DNA of 54,575 nucleotides from Thermosynechococcus sp. M98_K2018_005 (lineage in GTDB: Bacteria > Cyanobacteriota > Cyanobacteriia > Thermosynechococcales > Thermosynechococcaceae), in contig NZ_DVEH01000031.1 of the NCBI RefSeq assembly GCF_015295825.1, forward strand, positions 1 to 54,575. Reading direction: 5' to 3'. Positions 24,004-32,964 of this stretch are shown here, piece by piece; the first letter of the stretch is position 1, and each line of letters starts with the position of its first letter. Position numbers and translations under genes: made by a program. The notes beneath the pieces are model-generated. The model was not told the DNA's origin, did not search any database, and worked only from the letters and a program-made list of their open reading frames with translations.

Positions 24004-27000
24004 CTATTTTAGTTCGGAACTCAAGAGAGATTCGAGATCTTGAGGCGGCATGGGTCGAGCCAAGAGATACCCTTGACCATAGTCACAGCCGAGTTGCTGT
24101 AGGGTTTGCAGTTGCTCAGAGGTCTCAATGCCTTCGGCAATGGCACGGTAGCCCAACTGGTGGGTGAGGAGCAAGATCATCTGGGTAATTTGAAAATTGC
24201 GTGCATTTTGCTCCAGTTGACAGACAAAGGAGCGATCCACTTTCAGGTGTTGAATGGGCAGGCTGTGAAGATAACTGAGGCAGGAGTAACCGGTGCCAAA
24301 GTCGTCAATGCTAGTATCAATATTGCGATCGCCCAAGGCTTGCAAGAGATTCATCATCTCATTTTCCAATTCCAGCCCCATGCTTTCGGTGAGTTCGAGC
24401 ACCAGTTGCCCCTTGGCAAGGGGATACTTTTGGCGCACTCGATCAACATGCTTGAGGAAACTGGGATGCTTCAGGGTTTTGGCAGACACATTGACACTGA
24501 GAACGAGATTTGCTGCTGCTGCATACTGCTGTTGCCAGTGCCAGAATTGCTTGCAGGCATGCTCTAATACCCACTGATCCAGGGCAACAATTAACCCCGT
24601 ATCCTCAGCAATGGGAATAAACTGCGCCGGTGATATAAGACCCCGTTCGGGGTGCTGCCAGCGCACCAAGGCCTCCATGCCCGCCACTTGTTGATTTTGC
24701 AGATTGAAAAAGGGCTGATACAGCAGCCGTAGTTGATGGTGCTCTAGGGCATCGTGCAGATCATGCTCAAGGTGGAGGCGATCCAGCACCTGTTCATACA
24801 TCTGCTGATTGAAGATGACATAGCCTCCCTTTTGCTGGGCTTTGGCTTGATGCATGGCAATATCGGCATCCCGTAGGACTTCTAGCCCCTGCTGATACTC
24901 GTTTTGGGCAAAAACAACGCCAATGCTGCCACCCATCACAATTTGCCGCGTATCCACCCTCAGGGGTTGGTGGAGACAATGCAGCACTTGCTCACACAGG
25001 GCGATCGCCCCCTGTATGTGGGAAATTTGCGGTACCAGAATCACGAACTCATCACCACCAAAGCGAGCCAGTGTATAGCGATTATCAATACAATGGCGCA
25101 ACCGATTGGCAAAGGCGACCAGAACGCGATCGCCCACCGCATGTCCCAAGCTATCGTTAATAATCTTGAAGCGATCCAAATCTAAAAACAGCACCGCATA
25201 GTGAAACTTGGGATTTATCCGAGCTTGGGTAATGGCCGTTTCCAACTGTTCCATCAAATAGAGGCGGTTGGGGAGCCCTGTCAATGAATCATGGTAGGCC
25301 TCGTGGTAAAGCTGCATTTGCACCTGTACCCGACTGGTGACATCGCGGGAGGTGGTCTGAAACTGTTGCAACTGCCCCTCACTGTCGTAGCGAGGTTTCA
25401 CCAAAGTTTCTAGCCAGAGGACATCACCCTTAGCGGTGCAAACCCGATAGGTGATTGGCCAAAACTTGTGCTGTTGAACCATCTGTTGCAGTTCCTGCTG
25501 CACCCGCGATCGCTCTTGGGGATGACAGATTTCTGTGAAATGCTGGCCAATCAGTGTCTCGGGATGACGCCCCAACAAGGGTTCACAGGAGGGACTGACA
25601 TACAAACAAATGCCCTCGCGATCGTGGAGACAGATAATATCGTTGATATTTTCCGCCAGCAGTCGGTAGCGCTCTTCACTCTGCCGTAGGGCGATTTCTG
25701 CTAGCTTGCGCTCCGTAATGTCAATGTGGGTACCCACCACTTTGCAAGGCTGACCGTGCTCATCGCGAATCAATACCGCATTACTGTTAAACCAGCGGTA
25801 GCTGCCATCTCGATGACGCAGGCGAAAGTCAATGGCGTACTCTGTCTCCCCCTGTAAAAACTGCTGGAAGGCCTCAATGGCGCGATCGCGATCCTCCGGG
25901 TGCAGTCGTGCTTTCCAGTCCTTGGGGCTGCCCTCTTCAGCGGTGGGGGGATAGCCCAACTGGGCTTTATACGTGGGGGAGGCATAGGAGGTCCCTGTGC
26001 GCAGATCACAAAAATAGAAACCGATATTCGAAGTCCGCACCGCCAAGTCTAACTGTGCCTGTTGCTCCTTGAGGCGCGCCTCCGCCAGATACCGCTCAGT
26101 GACATCAAGAATGAGAGTGTAATACATGACAGCGCCATTGGGCAGTTGTTCGGGCTGACCAGCACCCTCAACCCAGCGGATATCGCCATTGGGATAGCAA
26201 ATACGCCATTGCCAAAACCACGGTTGTAAGGTTCGGGCCGAAACAAGCACCGACTCCCACATGGCCTGCCGATCCTCAGGGTGCACCATATTCCAGAGGA
26301 CGGAACTATCTTCAGCGACAACCTCAGCCGGCACCCCCCAAAGCTGCTCACACATGGGATTGAGGTAAAACACCTGATTGCGGCCATCGGGATATTGGAT
26401 GTAGCGGAAAATGGCTCCGGGGACATTGGTTGCAGTGAGGCGAAAGCGTTCTTCACTTTCCCGCAGGGCAGCTTCAATACGACGGCGTTCAGCCAGTTCC
26501 CGCTGTGCCCGCTGATAGAGTGTGGCTTGGTAGATGGCCACCTCCAGTTGCGTGGAGATAGCACGAGCAAGGGAAATTTCTGCCGCTGACCACTCATGGC
26601 ATTGTTGAGGGGCAAAGAGAGTTAAGCTGCCCCAGATGCAACCCTCCACCAGCAGAGGAATCAGCAACCAAGCTCCTGGAAACGTGGCGGCAACTTGTTG
26701 ATTGACAGGATCAGTAATTTGGCTAGAGTCAGCAATGGCGACAACTTCACCGGCCTTCAGGCGCTCGGCAAAGGGGTTATCGCGATCGGGAATGGCAACA
26801 TCAATCAGGGAGGGAAAGTCGGGATCATGGTGGTATTCTGCTACATGCCGCCACAGCGCCTCCTCGGGTAAATACTTGACGACAAGGACATCAAACCCCA
26901 GCCCCACTTGCGCCACTTCCCGCACCGCTGTCTCAAAGATAGTGTCGAGATCAAGGGAGTTGCGAATCGCCTGAATGACGCGATTGAGAGCTTGCTCCCG

Positions 27001-27879
27001 CAGTAATTGCTCTTTGAGAATACTAATGTCACGACCAACGGATTGGATTTCCTGTAGGTTGCCTTGATCATCAAAAATTCCCAGATTAATCCATTGTGTC
27101 CAACGAACCCCCTGCTGCGGATGGTACACCCGATTTTCAGCGGCAAAGGAGGGGGCACTGGGAGTGAGTTGAGTAACGTGCTCTAACAGGCCAGGTAAAT
27201 CTTCAGGAAGAACAAATTCAGACCAAGGGTGACCAATGACTTCCGTAGGCGAGCGGTTAAAAGCCCGACAAAATGCCTGATTCGCGAATGTAATGGTGGT
27301 GTCAGCACGGGAGCGCACAATGAAGTCTGTCTGACTTTGCACCATATCGCAGTAAAGCCTGGCTTCTTTTTCCCAGTAATTTCTAATAATTTTTTGTTCA
27401 ATTTCTGAGTGTTCGCGATCGCTCACATCAGTATAGGTCGCAAGGCTAAACATGACTTCGCCAGCCGCACTAAAAATAGGAATGCCATAAACTTCAAGGG
27501 TGATGCGCTGTTGATGGCTATGTTTCAGATCAATTTTTATAGGGCCAATCATTTTACCCTTGAGGGCTTGCACCCCCGGCAGTTCCTCCTTGGGATAGGG
27601 GCAATCGCTATCGGCATAATAAACCTCTAGGTTGGCACGAATTTCCGCAGCAGTTTGGCTGGAATCCGTAACCTGCAAAAGCCGACGCCCCCAGGGATTG
27701 ATATAGACAATTTCCCCCGATGTATTATAGAGATTAATTCCAATCGGCAGAGCATCAAAAACAGCCCCAAGATAGTACTCAATTTCCTCACCTACGACAT
27801 TGTTAAGCAAACAAACAAGCCTCTCCTCCAGGCGATCGCAGGGAGAATGCTGGATGAGGGGAAAATTTGAACTATCCAT
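24004..27879 (-). CDS. PAS/GAF sensor with GGDEF and EAL domains
   Basis: This 1291-residue c-di-GMP protein has two N-terminal PAS domains (about 35-290), a GAF domain (about 305-455), three further PAS/PAC repeats (about 470-850), GGDEF (about 860-1015) and EAL (about 1030-1285). GGDEF is intact (ARFGGDEFVIL), but no RxxD inhibitory site stands five residues before it. EAL is also intact: EALVRW, ELTES, IDDFGTGYS, LKVDRSF, AEGIET. Both cyclase and phosphodiesterase activity are therefore possible. No chromophore Cys typical of a phytochrome-type GAF is obvious. ATG 27879 is chosen over a GTG three codons earlier. The SNF2 helicase gene follows. Confidence 0.92.
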   Translation of the reverse strand: MDSSNFPLIQHSPCDRLEERLVCLLNNVVGEEIEYYLGAVFDALPIGINLYNTSGEIVYINPWGRRLLQVTDSSQTAAEIRANLEVYYADSDCPYPKEELPGVQALKGKMIGPIKIDLKHSHQQRITLEVYGIPIFSAAGEVMFSLATYTDVSDREHSEIEQKIIRNYWEKEARLYCDMVQSQTDFIVRSRADTTITFANQAFCRAFNRSPTEVIGHPWSEFVLPEDLPGLLEHVTQLTPSAPSFAAENRVYHPQQGVRWTQWINLGIFDDQGNLQEIQSVGRDISILKEQLLREQALNRVIQAIRNSLDLDTIFETAVREVAQVGLGFDVLVVKYLPEEALWRHVAEYHHDPDFPSLIDVAIPDRDNPFAERLKAGEVVAIADSSQITDPVNQQVAATFPGAWLLIPLLVEGCIWGSLTLFAPQQCHEWSAAEISLARAISTQLEVAIYQATLYQRAQRELAERRRIEAALRESEERFRLTATNVPGAIFRYIQYPDGRNQVFYLNPMCEQLWGVPAEVVAEDSSVLWNMVHPEDRQAMWESVLVSARTLQPWFWQWRICYPNGDIRWVEGAGQPEQLPNGAVMYYTLILDVTERYLAEARLKEQQAQLDLAVRTSNIGFYFCDLRTGTSYASPTYKAQLGYPPTAEEGSPKDWKARLHPEDRDRAIEAFQQFLQGETEYAIDFRLRHRDGSYRWFNSNAVLIRDEHGQPCKVVGTHIDITERKLAEIALRQSEERYRLLAENINDIICLHDREGICLYVSPSCEPLLGRHPETLIGQHFTEICHPQERSRVQQELQQMVQQHKFWPITYRVCTAKGDVLWLETLVKPRYDSEGQLQQFQTTSRDVTSRVQVQMQLYHEAYHDSLTGLPNRLYLMEQLETAITQARINPKFHYAVLFLDLDRFKIINDSLGHAVGDRVLVAFANRLRHCIDNRYTLARFGGDEFVILVPQISHIQGAIALCEQVLHCLHQPLRVDTRQIVMGGSIGVVFAQNEYQQGLEVLRDADIAMHQAKAQQKGGYVIFNQQMYEQVLDRLHLEHDLHDALEHHQLRLLYQPFFNLQNQQVAGMEALVRWQHPERGLISPAQFIPIAEDTGLIVALDQWVLEHACKQFWHWQQQYAAAANLVLSVNVSAKTLKHPSFLKHVDRVRQKYPLAKGQLVLELTESMGLELENEMMNLLQALGDRNIDTSIDDFGTGYSCLSYLHSLPIQHLKVDRSFVCQLEQNARNFQITQMILLLTHQLGYRAIAEGIETSEQLQTLQQLGCDYGQGYLLARPMPPQDLESLLSSELK

Positions 27880-27974
27880 GATTCGCACACTTGTAATGGT
27901 TGTAATGATTTTGTCCCTGTTATTTGGAGGTCGATTTTAAGGTTGAATGAGCCATGAGGGCGGTGGTACAGCTT

Positions 27975-28691
27975 TTAGTCTAATAAGATTTTCTTGTTTT
28001 GGTCATGGTTGATCCACCTTTCATACAGATCTGGGCGGCGTTGACGAGTGCGTTCGATCTGTTGTGCCCGCCGCCACGCCGCAATTTCTCCATGATGACC
28101 AGAGAGCAAGACCGGCGGTACGCTCCAACCCCGAAATTCTGCGGGTCGAGTGTAGTGGGGATAATCCAGCAAGCCATCTTCAAAGCTATCTTGATGGAGT
28201 GAGGCAGCTTTGCCTACGGTGCCCGGCAGGAGTCGCAGCACACCATTGAGAATCACAAGGGCAGGAATTTCACCACAGGTCAGGACAAAATCGCCAATGG
28301 AGATTTCTTGGGTCACTAAATGCTCGACGACCCGCTCATCCACTCCCTCATAATGCCCACAGAGAATCACCAGTTGATCTCGCTCCTGTGACCAATGCCA
28401 GAGGTGTTGTTGGGTCAAGGGTTGCCCTTGGGGGGTAACATAGATTACTTCACGGCGAGGCAAAGAGGGCAGCGATTCCACCGCAGCAAAGAGGGGTTCA
28501 GGCTTCATCACCATGCCCACACCACCCCCGTAGGGTTCATCATCCACCCGCTGGTGCTTATCGGTACTAAAGTTACGTGGATTCGTCAGGACGACCTCAG
28601 CAATCCCCCGTGCCAAGGCTTTGGCCATTAAGCCACTGCTGAGGGGAGAGGCAAAGAACTCTGGAAAGATGGTAACAATATCGAAACGCAT
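27975..28691 (-). CDS. trmD: tRNA (guanine-N1)-methyltransferase
   Basis: TrmD methylates G37 next to the anticodon and prevents +1 frameshifting. The 238-residue protein begins MRFDIVTIFPEFF. It contains the SAM trefoil-knot segments LCGHYEGVDERV, EISIGDFVLTCGE and LNGVLRLLPGT, and the C-terminal LLDYPHYTRPAEFRGW substrate region. A longer in-frame reading to 28772 lies inside sppA and is not family-like. Its ATG overlaps the TAA of sppA by one base, so it is the second gene of an sppA-trmD unit. Confidence 0.95.
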   Translation of the reverse strand: MRFDIVTIFPEFFASPLSSGLMAKALARGIAEVVLTNPRNFSTDKHQRVDDEPYGGGVGMVMKPEPLFAAVESLPSLPRREVIYVTPQGQPLTQQHLWHWSQERDQLVILCGHYEGVDERVVEHLVTQEISIGDFVLTCGEIPALVILNGVLRLLPGTVGKAASLHQDSFEDGLLDYPHYTRPAEFRGWSVPPVLLSGHHGEIAAWRRAQQIERTRQRRPDLYERWINHDQNKKILLD

Positions 28692-29800
28692 TACTGACGG
28701 TGGCAAGAGAGGGAACCATAGTAGGCAAGGGCACGCAATTGGCTGAGGGCACAAAGTTGCTCCTGTTTCCACAGCTGCTGGGTTTCCGGGGCTGGGGGAG
28801 GTGACTGGACACCAAAGAGTTGATTGATCAAAGGGGAGCGATCTCGCCGAAAACGGACAAGGGCATATTCTCCCTCCTTGAGATTAGCGGCACTGGCAAG
28901 GGCCCTGAGGGTTTCTGAGCGGCTGCGGGTGCCATCAATGAGGCGGTAGCTCTGCGCCTGCTCGTTACTGAAAATCATCGCCCCCATTTCGTTGCGAATG
29001 ACATTAGGATCAATGCCCCGTGACTGCGCCACATGATTAATAAACTTGCTGTACTCCTGCTCAAGGCCGGCTTGGAGGACCACAATTTCTTGGGGAGTAA
29101 GGCGACGGAAGGGGTTGCCAATATCTTTGCCACGACCGGCGCTCAGTGTCCGTTCTTCAATACTATTGGCGGTGACGCCTCCCATCAATAGGCCATTATC
29201 GAGACTAGTGGGGCGATCGTAGTAGAAAACACTAGGGCCGAGAATGCCAATACTGCCAATCATGCTGCCGTGATCAGCGTAGACCCGATCCGCTGTTACC
29301 ATTGCCCAAACGCCGCCGGAGGCAGAAATTCCCTCAATAAAGGCATAGACCGGTTTTTGGGTGGCTGCGCGGTAGCTCCTAATGCCCTCGGCGATCGCCT
29401 GCGAGCCAAAGATCGTGCCGCCGGGAGTGCTGATATTGACAAAGACGGCCTTAATCGTTTTGTCCTTAGCGGCCTCTGCCAACTGCCGCTGCACTTCATA
29501 GCCGTAGGTGACACCCACAAGGGGCGCAAAGAAGCTATCCTCTTCGTTTTGCGGGCTGCCGAGAATTGGACCAGTAATGTCGATTCTGAGAATGCGATCG
29601 CGACTGCTCTCCTTGCCGCTGATGTGTTCATAGGGACTGGTTTCACTGGCAGGCGCCAACAAGACCCCGAGGAGGGCAAAGAAAATTGTGGCACTGAAGC
29701 CCACCACCCCCAGCGTCAAAAAAAAGGTCAGCGTGCCAAAAAAGATGACACCACAGCGGTGAAACACACTGGGCCAAAAGGGGGGAAGGGAGCGCGTCAT
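28691..29800 (-). CDS. sppA: signal peptide peptidase SppA (S49)
   Basis: This 369-residue membrane protease has an N-terminal membrane segment (about 16-50) and the S49 core. The nucleophile is Ser161 in GISASGGVWAM, and the likely general-base Lys225 stands in AGRGKDIGNPFRRLTPQE. VNISTPGGTIFGSQAIAEGI matches the crotonase-like fold. It is the short, single-domain form rather than the tandem E. coli form. SppA cleaves leftover signal peptides; in cyanobacteria it has been linked to phycobilisome and light acclimation. A palindrome sits inside its promoter (29826-29840). Confidence 0.9.
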   Translation of the reverse strand: MTRSLPPFWPSVFHRCGVIFFGTLTFFLTLGVVGFSATIFFALLGVLLAPASETSPYEHISGKESSRDRILRIDITGPILGSPQNEEDSFFAPLVGVTYGYEVQRQLAEAAKDKTIKAVFVNISTPGGTIFGSQAIAEGIRSYRAATQKPVYAFIEGISASGGVWAMVTADRVYADHGSMIGSIGILGPSVFYYDRPTSLDNGLLMGGVTANSIEERTLSAGRGKDIGNPFRRLTPQEIVVLQAGLEQEYSKFINHVAQSRGIDPNVIRNEMGAMIFSNEQAQSYRLIDGTRSRSETLRALASAANLKEGEYALVRFRRDRSPLINQLFGVQSPPPAPETQQLWKQEQLCALSQLRALAYYGSLSCHRQ

Positions 29801-29818
29801 AGAGGAGGAAAGGGTCTA

Positions 29819-29846
29819 GTATAATCTGAAAAGTTTTCAGTCAAAT
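29819..29846 (-). promoter_or_regulatory. sppA promoter with embedded palindrome
   Basis: On the minus strand TTGACT and TATACT, 15 bases apart, could be the -35 and -10 boxes of sppA. Between them lies CTGAAAA-G-TTTTCAG (29826-29840), a perfect seven-base-arm inverted repeat. A site between -35 and -10 is classic for a repressor. The spacing is shorter than the usual 17, so an activator or a different sigma factor is possible. Confidence 0.5.
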
Positions 29847-29971
29847 GTTTTACTTATTTTAGCCGCCACTTGAGGTTTTCTTCTGTTTTTGCCCCTCACA
29901 AGCCACCCTTGCCGTGTTGACCTGTCACGATCCTTTTGCGAGGTAGGTTCTCTCTACTAATGAAACCCTCG

Positions 29972-30241
29972 ATGACCGCTGAGCACTATCTCAATCACCC
30001 CACCTTTGGCTTGCTTTATGGGGTCTGCCCTATTGATGAGCATCGGCAACTGTTTACCACGTTGTATGCACAGCGGCTGTTCTTCATCGTTAGCCAACGG
30101 CCGGCGGGGATGGAATTTGAGTCCATTAGTCGCACCGATGCGCGAATGCTCATTGAACAGCGGTTGCGATTGCTCCGCCGCCTTGGCAAAATGGCTGAAT
30201 ACCAAGCTCTACAGGCAATTCATCGCCAAGCCTTCATGTAA
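29972..30241 (+). CDS. pipX: PII-interacting protein PipX, NtcA coactivator
   Basis: This 89-residue protein is the same size as known PipX. Family residues are YLNHPTFGLLY at the start, LFTTLYAQRLFF in the Tudor-like part, EARML-type ARMLIEQRLRLLRRLG and two C-terminal helices. PipX binds PII when 2-oxoglutarate is low and binds NtcA when it is high, coupling nitrogen state to transcription. ATG 29972 gives the family length and start; upstream in-frame starts at 29936 and 29960 would add residues not found in the family. No exact NtcA site (GTA-N8-TAC) is present upstream. Confidence 0.93.
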   Translation: MTAEHYLNHPTFGLLYGVCPIDEHRQLFTTLYAQRLFFIVSQRPAGMEFESISRTDARMLIEQRLRLLRRLGKMAEYQALQAIHRQAFM

Positions 30242-30256
30242 CCCGATCCAGATTTC

Positions 30257-30268
30257 GCTAGACTGAGG
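30257..30268 (+). promoter_or_regulatory. possible gor promoter (GCTAGACTGAGG)
   Basis: TAGACT may be the -10 box, about 25 bases before the ATG. The same 12 bases precede the RND operon at 11216-11227. Confidence 0.35.
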
Positions 30269-30288
30269 CTAGGTTTTGGGGAGCGAGG

Positions 30289-31674
30289 ATGAGCTACGAC
30301 TATGACCTATTTGTGATTGGTGCCGGCTCCGGTGGCTTGGCGGCCTCAAAGCGGGCAGCTTCCTACGGTGCCAGGGTGGCCATTGCCGAAGGGGATAAAG
30401 TCGGCGGTACCTGTGTCATTCGGGGTTGCGTCCCCAAAAAGCTTATGGTCTATGGCTCCAAGTTTAGCCACCTCTTTGAAGATGCTGTGGGTTATGGCTG
30501 GCGCCCCGTTGAAGCCAAGTTGAACTGGGAGCGACTGATTCAAGCAGTGAACCAAGAGGTGAATCGCCTCAGTGAATTGCACATTAGCTACCTTGCCAAA
30601 GCCGGGGTGGAACTGCTGCCCTTTTTTGCCCGCTTTGCTGACCCCCACACCCTAGAACTCGTCGATCGCCAAGGACAGGTTCAGCGGCGAGTGACAGCGG
30701 CGAAAATTTTGATTGCCGTCGGGGGCGAAGCGATTAAACCCAATGTGCCGGGGATCGAACACAGCATTACCTCGCGGGAGATGTTTCTGTTGCCCAAGCA
30801 GCCAAAGCGCATGGCTATCCTTGGGGGCGGCTACATCAGTGTTGAGTTTGCCGGCATTATGCAGGGGCTAGGTACGGAAGTCATTCACTTTCTGCGGGGC
30901 GATCGCCCACTGCGGGGTTTTGATCAAGACATTCAAGATGGCGTTTATGAGGGGATGATTCGCCACGGCATTGATGTCCGTCCCCAGTGCCACATTACTG
31001 GCTTGAAGCTGACCAAGAAGGAGAATATCCGCATTCGCTACGAACAGCAGGGGCAAGCCTGCGAAACCAAAGTGGATACGGTGCTGTGTGCCGTGGGGCG
31101 TGCGCCTAACTTGCAGGGGCTAGGTCTCGATCAGGCGGGGGTGCATCTGACTGCCAATAGTCAAGGGATTGTCGCCATTGCTGTAGATGAATACTACCGC
31201 ACCAATCAGGAACATATTTTTGCTGTGGGGGACTGCACTAACCGCGTCAACCTCACTCCCGTAGCCATTGCCGAGGGCCGCGCCTTTGCCGATACTCAAT
31301 TTGGTAATCTACCGCGCACTTTGAGCTATGAAAATATTCCCTCGGCGGTGTTTTCCCAGCCGGAGGCGGCTTCGGTGGGGCTGTCTGAGGCTCAGGCCAA
31401 GGCGAAATTGGGGGAAGAGAATGTGAAAATCTACCGTGCGGCCTTTCGCCCGATGTACCACAGCCTCACGGGTCGGGATGAAAAGGTGATCGTCAAATTG
31501 GTGGTGGAGAAAAATACAGAGTGGGTGCTGGGTGCCCACATGGTGGGGGATAATGCGGCTGAAATTATTCAAGGAATCGCGATCGCCCTCAAAATGGGTG
31601 CCACCAAGAAGGACTTTGATGCCACGATGGCCATTCACCCCTCGACAGCGGAGGAGTTTGTCACACTGCGTTAG
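30289..31674 (+). CDS. gor: glutathione-disulfide reductase
   Basis: This 461-residue flavoprotein disulfide reductase reduces GSSG with NADPH. The FAD site is VIGAGSGGLAASKRAA. The redox cysteines are Cys42 and Cys47 in GGTCVIRGCVPKK, the NADPH fold is AILGGGYISVEFAGI, and the catalytic C-terminal motif is HPSTAEEF. The GCVPKK form of the active site is that of glutathione reductase rather than dihydrolipoamide dehydrogenase (GCIPSK) or mercuric reductase. It does not look truncated. Its last 14 bases overlap the convergent ctpA gene. Confidence 0.92.
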   Translation: MSYDYDLFVIGAGSGGLAASKRAASYGARVAIAEGDKVGGTCVIRGCVPKKLMVYGSKFSHLFEDAVGYGWRPVEAKLNWERLIQAVNQEVNRLSELHISYLAKAGVELLPFFARFADPHTLELVDRQGQVQRRVTAAKILIAVGGEAIKPNVPGIEHSITSREMFLLPKQPKRMAILGGGYISVEFAGIMQGLGTEVIHFLRGDRPLRGFDQDIQDGVYEGMIRHGIDVRPQCHITGLKLTKKENIRIRYEQQGQACETKVDTVLCAVGRAPNLQGLGLDQAGVHLTANSQGIVAIAVDEYYRTNQEHIFAVGDCTNRVNLTPVAIAEGRAFADTQFGNLPRTLSYENIPSAVFSQPEAASVGLSEAQAKAKLGEENVKIYRAAFRPMYHSLTGRDEKVIVKLVVEKNTEWVLGAHMVGDNAAEIIQGIAIALKMGATKKDFDATMAIHPSTAEEFVTLR

Positions 31675-32899
31675 TGGCGACTTGAACCGAACTGTGGAGC
31701 AGCTCTAGAGCCGCTAGATACTGGGGATCTGCTGCTGTACCCATAGCCATGAGACTCCCTGGAGCATCGAGAACCCGCCGATCTGGCTCAATCCCCACTT
31801 TGTTGATGTTGTGGTGATTAGGGGTTTCGTAGTGGGCAATGGTGACAGCGAGGCCAGAGCCATCACTGAGGTGAAAGAGGGACTGAATCGAGCCTTTACC
31901 AAAGGTGCGATCGCCCACCAGTCGAGCACGGCCATGATCTTGCAGGGCACCGGCCAATATCTCGCTGGCACTAGCTGTTCCGCCATTCACGAGGACGACG
32001 AGGGGATCATGGGTGAGGGCACCGCCACTGGCATTGAGGCTATCAATAATCCCTTGGCGATCGACGGTATAGACAATGACCCCCGAATCCAGCCACAGTT
32101 GGGCAATTTCCACCCCCACCTGCAACAGTCCCCCCGGATTATTGCGCAGATCAAGAATGTACTCCTCCGCTCCCTGTTGCTCTAGCATTTGAATGGCTTT
32201 GCGCATTTCTGTGGCCGCTATAGCACTAAATTGACCAAGGCGAATATAGCCAACGGTGTGCCCCTGTACTTGACGAACTTCAGCCATGACCGGATTAATC
32301 TCAATGTGTCCCCGTTTCAGCGTGATTTCTTGAGGGGCTTCACTGCCCCGTTGTAACAACAGATGCACAGCAGAACCGGCGGCTCCCCGCATTCTTTCGG
32401 CGGCTTCATCAAGGCTGAGCTGGGTGGTGGGGATGCCCTCAATGGCAAGAATGCGATCGCGGGGTTGAATACCAGCTTCGGCAGCGGGAGAGCCATCAAT
32501 GGGGGCAATCACTTCGAGGACGCCGGTTTCAGGGTCAGTGCTAATTTGCAAGCCGACACCAGTGAGTTCCCCAGCCGTGGTGGTTTGCAGGCTACGAAAT
32601 TGGGCAGGCCGCAGCAGCCGCGTAAAGGGATCCTCTAGGCTCGCCAGCATCGTTTGAATAGCTTCGTAGGTCGCCTCGCGATTGGGTAGGGGACGCTTCA
32701 GCGCCTTTTCGCGCACCAGCCACCAGTTTTGGCCATTAAAAGAGGGATCCACATAGGCTTGGTTGACAATACGCCATGCCTCATTCAAGAGTTTCTGTTC
32801 TGCCGTCAGGGCGATCGCTGAGTCAGTGGGGAAAAAGCCCCAGACCCCCACCAGGACAACCAACCAACAAACGAGACGTTGCAGCCAACGAACCCCCAT
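31661..32899 (-). CDS. ctpA: carboxyl-terminal processing protease (S41)
   Basis: This 412-residue exported serine protease has a signal peptide (cleavage near ADSAIA-type residues 28-31), a PDZ domain (about 110-185, GVGLQI...RDRILAIEGIPTTQLS), and the S41 core with Ser in NGGTASASEILAGALQDHGRA and Lys in DRTFGKGSIQSL forming the Ser/Lys dyad. Cyanobacterial CtpA trims the C-terminus of the photosystem II D1 precursor in the lumen. The N-terminal segments AWRIVNQAYVDPSFNGQNWW and EDPFTRLLRPAQFRSLQ look closest to CtpA as I remember it, but the paralogues CtpB and CtpC cannot be fully excluded. Confidence 0.82.
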   Translation of the reverse strand: MGVRWLQRLVCWLVVLVGVWGFFPTDSAIALTAEQKLLNEAWRIVNQAYVDPSFNGQNWWLVREKALKRPLPNREATYEAIQTMLASLEDPFTRLLRPAQFRSLQTTTAGELTGVGLQISTDPETGVLEVIAPIDGSPAAEAGIQPRDRILAIEGIPTTQLSLDEAAERMRGAAGSAVHLLLQRGSEAPQEITLKRGHIEINPVMAEVRQVQGHTVGYIRLGQFSAIAATEMRKAIQMLEQQGAEEYILDLRNNPGGLLQVGVEIAQLWLDSGVIVYTVDRQGIIDSLNASGGALTHDPLVVLVNGGTASASEILAGALQDHGRARLVGDRTFGKGSIQSLFHLSDGSGLAVTIAHYETPNHHNINKVGIEPDRRVLDAPGSLMAMGTAADPQYLAALELLHSSVQVATNAV

Positions 32900-32964
32900 T
32901 ACTTCACCTGCTGCTTGCTTCTTTTTCCTAGGCTAGCACTAGAAAAATGTTTCGGAAGACACAG

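Noticed and set aside
28692-28772. N-terminal extension of trmD
   Set aside because: The added residues run inside sppA and the family start MRFDIVTIFPEFF is at 28691.
29943-29957. NtcA-like site before pipX (GTA...TAC)
   Set aside because: The spacing is nine bases, not eight, and no matching -10 follows at the usual distance.
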